Part shown: piece by piece, positions 10,926 through 24,087 of the stretch
How the letters are laid out: the number at the start of each line of letters is the position of its first letter
Numbering within the stretch: position 1 is the stretch's first letter
Assembly: GCA_036937835.1 (NCBI GenBank)
Contig: CM072874.1
Coordinates: 13,096,001 to 13,160,000 of the forward strand
Direction: 5' to 3'
Length of the DNA stretch: 64,000 nucleotides
From: Pampus argenteus
Taxonomy: Eukaryota; Chordata; Actinopteri; Scombriformes; Stromateidae
Translations under genes and position numbers: made by a program
The notes under the pieces: model-generated
The model's input: only the letters and a program-made list of their open reading frames with translations
Databases searched by the model: none
Told to the model about the DNA's origin: nothing

Positions 10926-13900
10926 TTGTCCCAACAAGATTGTTTTGGTTCTTGAGATAAATAATTTGAAGGGTCATTTGAAGTGCTATAAAGGTTTTTT
11001 TTAATGCAGATATGGAACTATATTGAGGGAAATGCATTGTTTTTTTTGTAAACGTTGGCTTCTCTGTTTCAATTTGGTTCTGTTGCAAATGGCGAAGTAA
11101 ATCATGCTTTCCTTTTGAAGTCTGTTCATGTCTCGAGGGTGTGAATTACTTAGTTGTGCTTCTTTGCCTAAAACATGCATATTTGAGGCAAGAGAAAGAA
11201 ATGAATCAGTTTTTTTTTTTGCATTCAAATGAGTCTTTTACACCAGCTTGTTTTCAAAAATAATCTTTCAAGCCTATTAAGTAATTCTATGAGAGTGTAA
11301 TCTGTACCATATGGATGCATGTCGTAGTCGATACTTGCATGACTCACTGGTATACATCATCAATTGAATTGTATATCTTATCACAATCCCTTTTGTCGTA
11401 GTCACAGCTTGCTGAATGGAAATAAACCTGCAAGACTTTCAGTCTGTCACATATTATACATAAGTCATGACCCATGTGATTAGCACATGTAGGATATTTT
11501 AGGATGCTGAATATGTTTATGATGTGAGAATGACAGCAGGGATTCAGTCAGCAAATCCTGTTGACACCGCAGTAGTTAAGGCTGGGATTTATCACCCACT
11601 GACACATTATGATGAAACCAGAAAAGCATGAAATTGAAAGTAAACCATTGGATATATTGATCTATTTTCATCCTGTGGTGGTATAAATAGGTTTTTATGT
11701 TGAAAGCGGAGGCAGGTTTTTACCATAACTGTATTCAGAATATTTATACTGTATATAAATGTAATAGAGTGTTGGGCACGATATCAACACAAGTTAACAT
11801 TAGCGTTGCTTTGTCTTTTTCTTTGATCCCTCCACTGCTCAACTGATGCTGAGAATTGAGAATTTAATCTCATGGGCACTGATGTTATTATTTAATAGAA
11901 TACTTACTTATGTCTTTATGACTAAAATCTTGTTAGAATCAAACTGATAAGTGAAATCCGCAATCAGCAAACATCTGAAAAACGTTTTATTGTTGAGAGT
12001 CAAATTACTGCTGATGCCAGCGGGAGAGAATCTAGAAGAAAAGAGGAAGAGATCCAGTAGACTACTGTCAACCAACCGGCCAGACCAAGGGCATTTTTCT
12101 CCTATCTTGATGACTGTCCTCTGATCCACACAATTATGTGTGCATGCCACCATATCACAGAGATCTTAAACTAGGGGTAAATTAAACAGCCTTTTTATTG
12201 CTGTTCTGGCCCTCTGTATCATCGGGCCGGGTTAGTCCATTACCTCTTTTTAGCACAGTGCGCAGAATGACAGTGATGAACTGAGAGATACAGCATGCGG
12301 TCATGTCAGATAAACAGCAGTTTAGTTCTGGGGAATTGGGAGTTTAGAAAGCAGGTACAGGTTGGCTCATAGACATAGAGACCAACTGTCCATCGGCAAA
12401 TGAACCTTTGAGCAAGAGATTAAACAAATCCCACATTAAGATAAAAAGTCAAAGCCATGATCAAATGTATTAATAACGATTATTAATTCAATATTAACTC
12501 CTTATGGTCCCTTGCCACTGTGTTATTGCTTGGGCTGCATACCAAAGACATCAGTATGATATACTGTAACATAAATGATAAAAAAAGAGTGAAGTGAAGG
12601 GGAATAGAGAGAAGAATCAACAATGTGGATAAAAATACTGTCACCAAGATGTGTAAATCGTGCACTTGTCTTACGTAGGTGAAGGTCATCAACAGCAGGT
12701 TACAAATCTCTCCTGTAGAGACTGTTAAGTGCTTCTGTGTTAATGAGATGCAAAATAATAGAACTACCAAGGACAGGGACAGGAAACAATTAGCAGAGGT
12801 GTAGATATTTTTCATGACTTGAGAGGAATAATGCAATTCATATTTTGTATTACTGAGGGTGAAAGAGACAGAACTAAAACTAAGTGATGCTCAGTGCAAG
12901 ATGACATTACAAAAACCTATTCATATTCATGTACAGGAATATGTGTATATCTAAACTTTGCTACTGATAGGTAAGAACTGTAGTTATATGAAAGTATATG
13001 AAAACACAACTACTGAGATAGTATTATATTATCTATATATGGATATTTGGTTACACATCTGTAGTCCAAATGTGTTGATTTTTAAAACTCCACTTTTACC
13101 TCAACTCAATATATGTATATAATTGTAGGGGTGTCATTCATATGGTTTCCTTTAAAATTGAATTAGTCACTTAAATTAAGTTTTTAATTTCTAGGTTGTA
13201 AGTAGTAGTGTGAACATGGTAGTGTACTGTAGGTAGACAGTGGTCTGTATATACGCCTATGTGTGTCAGTAAAACAGCACAGTCTTGAAATGTCTCACAC
13301 ATCAGAAAAGTGTCCAGGAAAGTCATTTTACACCAAATTTAGTTGAATTTCTTTTTGCAGAGAACACATGTTGTCTCATAACACTAAGGACTAATATCAT
13401 ATTTGTCACCAGAAATCAAACCTGCCAGAGGTGCACTATAATTGATCTTTGCAAGCCTGAACCAATATTGAGGTTGGCAGCACTTTCTCAAAAACAGGGA
13501 GCAATGTCCTTTCTTTCGTAAAAATGTCAGTCGAATGGATATCTGTATTCAAAACGTTGCGCGACCAATGGTCTGTTGAATTGTAAAAGGTCATAGGGAC
13601 TCTAATGAGGTGCCTGCTGGGAAAATAACAAGCCCCTTATCCCTCGATAGACACCTCCCCATGTCAGAACAGGTCAACTGTATAGCAGGATGGAAAAGCT
13701 TCACAAAATTGTGAAGAATGGGATTTTGATTTGTCATGTCAGGAAAATGTTTTTGGGAAAAAAAAAAAAAACAGTTTTGAAAAGGGATTTCATTAATTGT
13801 TTATTACTGCACATCATAGTTAGATCAAGTTAATCATTGTGAGATTATTACTATCATGGCCTTTCACCACATAGTGGATGATAAATGTTTAATTATTTTC

Positions 13901-16900
13901 TCATACAAAAGTCACAGATGGAGGAGACCACCTCCATCATGTAGAATGGAAATAAAATAGACACTTGAACCTTTGTACTAATTCAAATTTACAAAACAGT
14001 TAAGAAAAAAAAATGTTCTCTACAAATACCCTTATTAAACATTCATTTAAACATTTATCATTATTTAAATTGTTCTTTACCTATAGTGGAACAAAATAAT
14101 GTAAAGCATACACAACACAGGGAGCTGCATTGCTGGGAGGGTGTTAAGATACCAGTGAGACATGAAATATAGAAAACAGATTTATACATTTAATGGCTTA
14201 TCAGACACCTAAACATCGCAACAATCGCAAGGTAAACAGTCAAATATCCTATGTGCTACATACTAATCCACCAGGATTTTGCACCTGCATGTGTGACTGA
14301 TCAGTGCAGCACCTTGCTGGATGACTTCATATCACATTGCAGCAAAGGCGAGTCAGATATATTTTGCTCAACAGACCTACTGCGCCAACGCACAGGCTCC
14401 ATTCAAATGCATGAGAGGACTGCTTTTTTTTTTTCAAACAGGGCTCAAGTTGGTGTGAGCATGGCCTAAAGCTCTGGAGATAAAATACAATTTTCCTCCA
14501 CCCATTGGTACTTAACTCACTGTCACAGAGCTGCAATCCTTTTGACATTTGAGAGAGTACTCATACAATAGCGCACAATGGCTGCTGTCATGTGTAGGGA
14601 CAGACATTACACACGGGATGATGTGTGTATTCTGTGCCTGCGCATGATACTGTAACTGGCAGGAGCATGTTGAAACAGAGCGTTGCTGCTAGTGTACTTT
14701 AGCGTATGTGCATATGAATGCTTACGTATGTATATATACACATGTGATTAGGATTGCAGTGACAGACATGCAGAGAGGGAAAACAACTACTCAGGCTGAA
14801 TAAAGGTGAGAGCACAACACTAGGTGGAGAAGAGGCGGGCTGAAGCACTTGTCTCCATGCGGAGGGTTTTGTGATGAATATGGCAGCCGGTGTGCTATTT
14901 GATGTCCCTCCGTCACGGCTGACGGATTGTGGGCGAGTAGAGCTTTCTGTGTTGTTGACACCACACAGCAGCACAGAGTGGATTTGATGTTTGCTGACAG
15001 ATTGTCACACTGCTGTTACGATGAACCTTGTGTGGTAAGATTGAGAGAGGGTGGGGGGGTCTTGAAGTTGAAATAGGGTCTTGCATTCGGTTGCATTATG
15101 TGTATCGTTGTCTGTGGGGTCTATGAAGTGTCATTTTAGTATAAAGCTATGCAGATCAAGGCTGAGTTTACAGAAGGAATCTAAAATACAGCCCATGTAA
15201 CGTCGTGCTTTACAAACTGACAAAAAACACCGTCAGACATAAAGATTCTGCCCATCTTTATCCCACACTGGTTTTATCCGTGACAAAAACGAATGCGTCT
15301 AATTTTCATGTCAATTCAAGTGAACAACAGGTAGACAGAAGGTTTGAACCAACAAATAGGGATATACATTTCACACACAGAGACTTTTTCAACCAAAGCC
15401 CCACTCCTCAAATGTGTAATTTGCACTTAAAATGTTTTTGCTTACACAATAGAGCAGTGATCATGTTACAACACTACTGAAATGTGTTTGAAAAACAGAG
15501 CTGATGGTTTAGTTGAAAGACTTACTCCCTGGTGAAAGGTGTTAATTCGGAGTACAACTCGGACTGAACTCTGACCTCAACCATGAGCTATACACCCAGT
15601 TTTGTTTCTGTTTTCTTTTTTTTGCAAGCTCAAGATGTCTGTCTCTCTTCCTTTGCTCACAGATTTTATGCCAGGAGTTCAACACTCAGCCATTGCTAGT
15701 TTAGAGTTGATATTAATTTGAAAGTGATTTTGATGAACAGTATTCTGTATCATCATCGGGGATAAGTTGAAGAAATAGACTTACTGACATTGTAATAGAG
15801 TTTACCCATGCGTAATATGAAATAATTATTGTTTGGTGGGATCATTTCTATCTATTATATCACCCCTGTGTGAAGAGAGGCATGCAAATTAAGGTCACTT
15901 TCTGAGCCAGGCTGTTAAGGTCGTACTGCGGGTAATGTACTAGAAAAGGACAGCACCTGGTGCTCAAACTATATCTAATAAAACATACAATGTGAATGAC
16001 GCAGATAATATAATCAACTTCACTTACATAAAACACATAGGCTACCCCAATAATTTTAACACAGTTTTAAGACAAACACATACTTCCATGCATCTTTAAA
16101 ATTCCTGTTTTCACTATTCACCTTCCTTAGTGTGTGGTTTTGAGAGAGACATTATGCATTTTATCGATAGCAGCTGGCTTGCTTGGCTTTGATGGTAGTC
16201 AATGAGTACCAACACGATGAGTCGATTTAAAACGCATCACTTGAGGTTGTCATAACTTCAATTACTGAATTGACTTACTTCTCAGTCAAAGTGTGTCACA
16301 CAAAGAAGTAATCTTTTCAGCAGGAAGATTAATTACAGCGACTAATAACTTTTAATGTACCATATGGAGATGCTAATATTTTAAGATGGATAAATCTCAA
16401 ACAGTCCTTCTTGTCATAAAAACTGAGTATTGCATTCATAAATGTAAAGAGTACAACACAATGCCTTGACATTTAATGGTGAATTAAACAGAGAATTTGA
16501 ATTTGAATGCAATAAATCCTGTCATTAGCTGTCATTAACAGCAATTCATAAGTTATTATAACTAATACCCTCTAACTTGTGTCATGTGATCCACAGCAAA
16601 CTTTTTAACTCTTTACTCATGAATTATGAATACTGTGATGATAATACAATATATATTCAAATTCCTCACAGACGCAATGATGCTTATGAGATGCATTATT
16701 AATACGTTTCCATGCCCACCAAAGCAAATGTCAGAATCGAAATGATCACAGTAAACTTTATGAACTTTAAGTCGTTAAGACTCGTCAAAGTAAAAGACTT
16801 CTTTGAAGTGGATCAAGGAAAATGTAAATGAGATTTGGACTTATGCTCAAGTACAAAGAAAAGTTCTCATACCTTCATAAAAAAGTTTTTATCATGTCAG

Positions 16901-18417
16901 AGAAATAAAATCTATTGATGCTGCTTTCTACTGATTGTGTAGAACTTTTTAACATTAATGTTAAAGGCTGTTAAAGGCTAAAGACTTTTTTTTTTTAATG
17001 TGCTTTCACAAGAAAATTGATGTGAGCATGCAGATACATTGATACAAATGCACTAATATCATTTGTTTATGCTGTAAAAAGAATGAATTTGTAATGTGAC
17101 TGCAGCAGACACTCATTTATCTGTGCAGAGAGAATTGATAAACCATCACCCCGATGCCAAGAGAAGGAAAGTGTTGCACTATATCCAAACTACACTTCAG
17201 TGTGTTAGAGGAAGTCAACGGAAATAATCGAGGTCAAGCATGACTAGTATGTAATGCACCAACACATCATGCAATCCGAGCTGTGAGTGATTTTTTTTTT
17301 GCAGTTATACACTTTTGCTTCCCTCACCATGGACATTTTGAAACAGTTTAATATCTATTTCATGCCTATATGAGACTTTGATATTGTGAAAAATGCATTA
17401 CCTCTGCCAGTTCAGAAACCTTCTCACCTATCTCTCTCTCTTTCTCACGTATTCCTACTGCCTCTGTTGTGTTGATCATGTCCACCCTCTGTATCTTTTT
17501 TCAAGTAGTGCCATACTGTTATTATTAATGCCCAAACACATAGAAACCATAACACATATTAAATAAGAACTATCCCTAAAAGTACATTTTATTTTATTTC
17601 TGTTTAAATTGAACTAAAACCACACCATCACACAAATGAAAAATGGTAATTACATATTAGATTTGTAAAGCAGCAATCAAGGCTGCACAGTGTTAGTTGA
17701 ATCACTCGATAGCTGATGATGATAATGATGAAGGCTTTTCCGGCATGACAAATTTAATGCTGTGACAAACTTGTATGTGAGGTATGGAAATTATAAGGAT
17801 CACATGGATATCCAAAGATTGAATTTAAGAATTTAAAGCCTGGTCCACAGACAGCTTACTTGGCTCTCACCTCCATATTTCTCGTATTATTTTTTTTATT
17901 AACATTCAGCTGTTGGCTGTCGAGAATGCATTTGCTTGACATGAAAGTGCAAGCTATGGTTTAATGAGATAGCAGAATTTCTATTTCCGCAAGCTGATCG
18001 ACAAAGCTCGAGCTTGGTCATGCTGACCTGTCTTTAAACAAGAGTGAATCACTACTTGCTAAGTCAATCTGAACTTCACTGAGTAAGAACTTCAGCTAAA
18101 TGCATCAGATCCCAGCCTGAATACACTTCCTTCTACCCATTGTGTCTTGGTACACTGAAAGCATTGAGCTAATAAAGAAGTCAAGCTGCTGTGGGTAGGT
18201 ACAATCAATGTCCACCACTGTCTCTCTATTTCAGTACTTCCAAATATGTTAGAAAGTGGAAAACTAAAATGTAATAGGAGTGTTGCGTGGGCTATATCTT
18301 TGTCCATTGTAATGGTTTTTGTAAAGTGCTATGGAAATAATAATTTTATGAATGGTTATTGTCTCGCAATGCTATACTAAAATAAATGATTGGATTAATT
18401 AATAGAAATAAATGAAA
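10926..18417. other. Non-coding flank, no gene seen
   Basis: A+T-rich, with poly-A/T runs (about 11211, 13758, 16986, 17290) and the palindrome at 16948. Segments near 13590-13690 and 17980-18040 are somewhat more complex. No exon or identifiable element was recognised. Confidence 0.6.
16948..16965. other. Perfect 18-bp palindrome followed by a tandem 10-mer
   Basis: TTTAACATTAATGTTAAA is its own reverse complement. It overlaps two adjacent copies of GTTAAAGGCT (16960-16979). Confidence 0.9.
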
Positions 18418-18770
18418 GGGGAATAGATGACTGGAGATCAGCGGAAAGGAGAAGACATGACTGGAGAGGAAGGGAGAAGATAATACCAGAGCAGAGGAAA
18501 AGAGAGGAGATCAGAGCCGAGGAAAGGAGAGAATATGACCTGAGGACAGAAAAGAAGAGTGGAGAAGAAATGCCTGGAGAGCAGGGGAAAGGAGAGAGAG
18601 AGAGAGAGAGAAGCAGAGGGGAAGAGATGATTGTAGAGGAGAGGAGATCAGAGCTGAGGAAAGGAGAGAATATGACTGGGGGACGGCAAAGAGGTGTTAG
18701 CTGAAGAGGAGAGGAGAATAAATGCCTGGAGAGCAGGGTAGAGGAACTGACTGGAGAGGAGAGGACTTAA
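18418..18770 (+). repeat. Purine-rich minisatellite (GGAGA/GAGGA units)
   Basis: About 350 bp consist almost only of A and G on the plus strand. A higher-order unit recurs imperfectly: TCAGAGCCGAGGAAAGGAGA at 18511 and TCAGAGCTGAGGAAAGGAGA at 18648, each followed by GAATATGAC. ATGCCTGGAGAGCAGGG occurs near 18570 and again near 18722. A pure (GA)n run sits at about 18593-18611. No coding capacity was seen. Confidence 0.85.
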
Positions 18771-19331
18771 ATGTGTAAATAAAAACAAGAATTTCTAAAA
18801 CTTGGCTATAATATCTGGACTTGTCTTCATATAACATTTCATAATTGCTGGAATTACATACAATCAATCAAGAAAAGGTAAAAAGAAGATAAAATAGAGC
18901 AATGTAATGCAATACATTGTTAAAAAATTTTTTTTAAATAAATAAAATAAAAAAGTTTATCCCACTTGTGTTCTTAAATTTGTAAATATTTTAAAATGGC
19001 TCCGGCCTTGGCAGAAAGGCTTAGCAAGTCTGAGCATGTGTTCCTTGCTGGCTTGGCTCAGTACCAACTCATTGTCTAGCGGAAGAGATCAGAACTTTGT
19101 GACACCCAGAATCGATTTCCTTTATGAACAGTGTCCTGCTAATGCAGGGGCTGCTTTGACATTTAAAATAAGAAAGTGTCAGTTTGAAAGTTATTGGTGA
19201 GGCATTAAATGCAGTCGATGCGTCATACAGGATATTGCCAATGCTCTGATGAGGGACAGTGTCAAGAGTGATTAGTCTGGTGTGCCTCACCCAGACAACA
19301 ATACTTGATATATTGCCAAGCCTGTATCATT

Positions 19332-19360
19332 ACCACCACCACCACCACCACCACCGCCGC
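19332..19360. repeat. (CAC)n trinucleotide repeat
   Basis: About nine ACC/CAC units ending in CGCCGC. Confidence 0.93.
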
Positions 19361-20129
19361 TTGCCTTAATCTGGATTTGCACTGGTTACATCAAACTCTC
19401 CTCCACTGGTCACCAAGACTGATATCAAATAAGATTATAAATGCTGATGAGAGAGGAGATGCGGTACTACATAAGGAGGCCAGACACAGCATAAGAAGGA
19501 CAATAATCAGTCATTCTGTTGATGCATTCAGCCGACCTGTGTGCCTTTTATCTGCTCTGCACCTCCCAGCCTGATCAAACACAACAACCTCTCCAAAACA
19601 AACATCCCGTCCATCCTGTGGAACAGCCAGCTCTTCTGGGTCACAGCTTGGGTGAAAACAACCTTGACACTCACAGGGTCTGCAATAGCAAATACTCAAC
19701 ATGAATTATACAAGGGCTAGATGGACTTAATGAAGCCTTCATAGAGTGTTTGAAGAAGGTAATGAACTGTGCTTGCAGCGAACAAGTAAGGTATGACTGA
19801 ATCAATAGTATATTTCATTGGATGGTGTGACAGTGTGTTTCCTCATCAACAATGCTCATTTGGCAGATGAAATGGGCTACATGATTATCTTTTTGTCATG
19901 TTGTTGTTTACATGTTGTTTTGTACCCTTCTCTTAATTTAAATTTCGGGAGGCATGCAATGTCCTTAATCCCGTCCTTATACTGTAATAGACAGACAAGG
20001 ATTTAACACCCTTGCATTCACCCTTTGCTCAGCGCCAAGTGCAAAGGGACAGACTTAGACAGTGCGTGTATGTGTATATAGAGTACGTGGCTGCCTGTCA
20101 TCATCATATGTCTCGAGGGGGCCTGATAA

Positions 20130-20300
20130 ATCAAACATGCTTGCATGATAAATTGGCAAAGGAAAGCCTCACAAAGCACTTAATAATCACTCCTAATTAC
20201 TTAATTCATTATCGTCTGATTGGGGAGCCTCATAACGGTCTTTGCTACACAGGAGCAACGGCAGCCATGCTGCTGTGACATGAGCCAGATCAGCATCGCA
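20130..20300. promoter_or_regulatory. Candidate conserved non-coding element, homeodomain cluster
   Basis: CTAATTACTTAATTCATTA (20192-20210) packs three homeodomain cores. It is surrounded by complex, repeat-free sequence (GGGGAGCCTCATAACGG and so on). Short frames overlap but show no domain. Confidence 0.25.
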
Positions 20301-23300
20301 CTTCTTCTAGAGAAACTTCTTTTAAAGAGGAAGAAAAAAAAAGTGATAATAAACCTGAAACATTGCCATGATTATCAGTGTGCTGGTAATGATGGAATAA
20401 TTGCAAGGATCTGTAGACATACACAACCACCAAACGGCATGTTTTATTAACATACCTAACTATGATGAGCAGGCCAGGAAGCTTTTTTATCCAACCGTTG
20501 AAATAAAGCATGAAAAGACTTGCTACTCCATACTTGTTTAAAAGACAGAACCTCTTGAAAGTCTGAAAGAACAGAATGAATTTTAGATCGCGATTTTCAG
20601 TTTGTAGGGTATTCATCAATAGAATAAACCAAGATGCATATGCAAGTCTTTGAAAAACCCATCTTTCACTCAATGCCTGAAATCTAAAACAGTATTCATC
20701 CCCATGACACAAAATACAAAGTGACAAAAAAAGTTCCTCGTAATTTGCATTTACTCAACAAACATATCTATGTAACAGTTCCACTAGAAACAAAAATAAT
20801 AGGTTTAAAATTAAAACGATCATTGTATTGAAAATACATCCCTTTTCCATCATCCTGACTGCACGGGGCTTTATTGATGGTGACCGTTAATCTTCACAGC
20901 ATACTCCATTTATCCACTCTGTTTCCGCTACAATCACAACTTGCAGAGGAGGTTTCAAGTAACACCCATTGAGGAATTTTACAGTCGGGCAAACACATAT
21001 GTTTGCTGCTGTTAAATGTTTAGTCGATGTGTAGTCTCAATGTGAAAAACCCTGGAACAATGAAGATAATTGCACCTCTTGTTCGATATTTGCCTTTTTC
21101 AGGTGACTGACCCACAACATCCTGGAGCAAGTTAGTGAAACCATCTGGGGAGCCGTGAGGGTCATCTTGGCTTGACCCATATTTTCAATGATAATCTTAT
21201 ATAATATAAATATAAAGGATAAATGTGTTAGTATTTTTTCATCCAAACATACACACACAATGTGTTTTATTAGTTTTTTGTTTTTTTTTATTTTTTATTT
21301 TTTTTGACTGCCTTCCTCACTTGAATATTGATACACCGAGCTCATCTGAAGCAGTTTGGGGTTTAATGTCTTGCTCTGCCGCACTTTGCTTTAAACACAG
21401 ATACTTTTGGGAGGAGCTGGGGATTACATTTAGTAGATGATCCACTTCAACCTTCATAAGAAACCCACTGCTGCAAAAAACATCTGGGTCAAATGTTATT
21501 CACCAACCGCTTATTGATTTCAGCTCGCCAGGATGTTGTACTGATCAGGCAGTGCATTCGTCATCATTCTCTCTGAATAGTCATATAAAAATAGTTACAA
21601 GGAATTCCATTTACACTCATAGCAGTGGCGACATTATTTTCAACTACATGCAATCTTTTAAATTGGTTAAAAAAAAGTTACTTTGCTAATATTCCCATAT
21701 TCAATGCTTTTTTTGAGTTCAAAAGATGCACATGAAAGCAGAACTTTGAGTCTATGTGATTTGCGCAGATAAAATAGGCCTTATGTCAGGTTGTTTGTCT
21801 TTAAAGAAAATACGTTCAGATGTAACTCTGTTGACCTAGATTTATTCACTAATGTGCGGAATCATCACCGCACGTCTCATAAATTTATTTATTTTATTTT
21901 TACCTGGCAACCTGATTGTAATTCAGTAGGCTTGTGGGGTTCATATTGCATCTAAAAGTTCAGTGCTGGATTATGCTGAGTTGACAGGGAAATCCTTGAG
22001 AGGATAAGTGTCTTTGTATCTAAGCATTCAGACAAATAATACCTCTCAGCTTATTCATACAACTACAGTCCAGTTCTGACAAAGGCAGAAGACATATGGG
22101 TAGAAAAGGTAATTGTGTTCTTATTTCTGTTACAGCTTTAATGTTTGGCAAACTAAGACAAAGTATGTAGCCGTCTATCTGTACTACCCTCAAAACTGGA
22201 AGTAGTTTAATAACTACAGTGACATGAAACCTTGTGTTGCTTGCCAAATGTGGTGTTACCTATGAAATAGTGGAAGAAATTTTGCATCTTCGGTGTCCCT
22301 ACTGACATGGTCATGTAAAGACACCAAATCCTGCCATCAAAGCCTCAGACAATATGTGGTGTAATGCAGTATATGCATACTGTGGCATCAACACTGGCCA
22401 ATACAATATTTAATGGTGGTCACAAATGAGAAATTTTGCTTGAAGATTTCTCGAAGAATGTGTGGGTCTGTAATATTATTACATTTGCTTCTTAAAGGTT
22501 GTTGTTTATTAAAGCAAATGGAATTTTTGACCTCTAGGAGCTCTATGGAGGAATGTTTTTATAAGTAATTAAATTTTAGACCAACCACCAATCTTTCTGA
22601 CAAAACTTCACACATGCCTTGAATTCCATCTATCTATCCAACCTTTAACTAGTATGATGCAAAGCTTCATCTATCCCCTTATCGCTCCAGGAAACAATGT
22701 TTGTTTTGCCATCACCAATAAGTAATGTAGTCACAAATTAGTTCAAGTTGTAAAAGTGCTTCCTGATCCATTTAGGTAGAGTTCTCTCTTTTTAACTTTG
22801 AGAACTGCTAACGGAGGTAAATGTAAACCCCGTTCCATATTTATTGTATAAGTAAACACTAATGGAGGTAAGCAGTATAGATCTGAAAAAGAATGATTCA
22901 TGACAGGAAATCTATTTTGTCTACACAGCAAGCATGCAGCTTAAGGCTCTATTTTTGAGACAATACACATCCCCTCTCTCTTCAGTGAATCCTTATGTCA
23001 TCAGAAATCCCTTCCCTTCGCTTTTCATCTTCATCTTTTCAAAAACATCCAATTAGCTAAAACCACATTCCCAAAGCTTGTCTGTCACTGATATAAAAAA
23101 TATCCTGTAAGACACAAAAACAGTCACCGTACACACCTGACAGATGCAAATTGTGGGATCAGTAACACACAAACATGAAAGTAAATGTACAGAAACACAC
23201 ACACATGCGCGCACACACACACACTTACAGCATATTTTCTTTTCTTGTATTTGAACGGAAATGATTGCCTTAATGAAGTTGAACGGTTGTAATTATTAAG

Positions 23301-23488
23301 AACTCACAGTTCGGTAAATTTAATGTTACTTGATAACGATAACTGCCGCGTTAACATAATTTGGCTAAAGTAGTTAATGTTTGCCCAAATGTGCACTGCT
23401 CAGTGTTTCCAGACTGTGAAAGGCAACACCCCACTCTCCTTATTTTGAAGGGCCTGGCTCCAAGTGGAAAAGATGGTACTGAACATAA

Positions 23489-23581
23489 GTAGTGATGCTC
23501 CGATCTGCATTTTTTGGGCCGATCACCGATACCGATCACCAAAAAACTTGATCTGCCGATTGCCGATCACTGCCGATCAAA
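23489..23581 (+). mobile_element. hAT-like terminal fragment with GCCGATC words
   Basis: The segment begins TAGTGATGCTCCGATCTG and then shows many spaced copies of CCGATC/CGATCAC (for example TTGCCGATCACTGCCGATCA near its end). This sub-terminal architecture is common in fish hAT transposons. No opposite end was found, so it is a fragment. Confidence 0.55.
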
Positions 23582-23939
23582 GAATGAATGAACAATCACC
23601 AAATCTCTGCTTGCTAGATTCTGTTCAACAGAGTAGAACCTTATTCACTTCCCCTGGTAGAGTGCCTTCTCAGACAGCTGCTACACGGCTTTGACATTTG
23701 CTTGTTGCATGCACCACCTTTTCAAACACATTTTTCTTTTCTTCTTTTTCCACCTTTTTCTCCATATGCAGACCACTTCGCACTAATGAAGACTGAATCA
23801 CAGATGAAGAAAGATGATCATCATTCTTTCTCTCCAGATGACAAATTAAGTGGTGAAGTGAGACTGGCCTTTTCAGCTGTGTTCCATCCTGTCTACAATG
23901 GACTGTAATAGCTCTGTCAACGCCTGGCCAGGACATTCA

Positions 23940-23953
23940 CCAGCAGGGGGTGG
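23940..23953 (+). promoter_or_regulatory. CTCF-like site
   Basis: CCAGCAGGGGGTGG fits the CTCF core except at the last positions. It lies between a hAT fragment and a LINE tail, so it may have arrived with a mobile element. Confidence 0.3.
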
Positions 23954-24041
23954 TGTTTATCCTCTCAATATCAAATGAATCTCGGTAAGTCAAAATGGGT
24001 TGGAAGTGTGGTCCTGAACAATCCCGTCTGTCTGTCTGTCC

Positions 24042-24087
24042 ATATTCCTTCGGGATAAATAAAGTTGTTCTGATTCTGATTCTGATA
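24042..24087 (+). mobile_element. LINE 3' tail with ATTCTG repeats
   Basis: CCTTCGGGATAAATAAAGTT followed by three copies of ATTCTG/TTCTGA is the typical 3' end of a fish non-LTR retrotransposon of L2/Rex1 type. A short (TCTG)n run precedes it at 24026-24040. No reverse transcriptase sequence is visible upstream, so it is severely 5'-truncated. Confidence 0.55.

Larger units (their letters stand above)
18771..23488. other. Non-coding flank, no gene seen
   Basis: It contains AT-rich runs near 18920-18960, the CAC repeat at 19332, the candidate element at 20130 and a T-rich run near 21271-21305. The stretch at 19590-19690 is GC-richer without a recognisable product. A short CA run lies at about 23196-23223. 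Confidence 0.6.
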
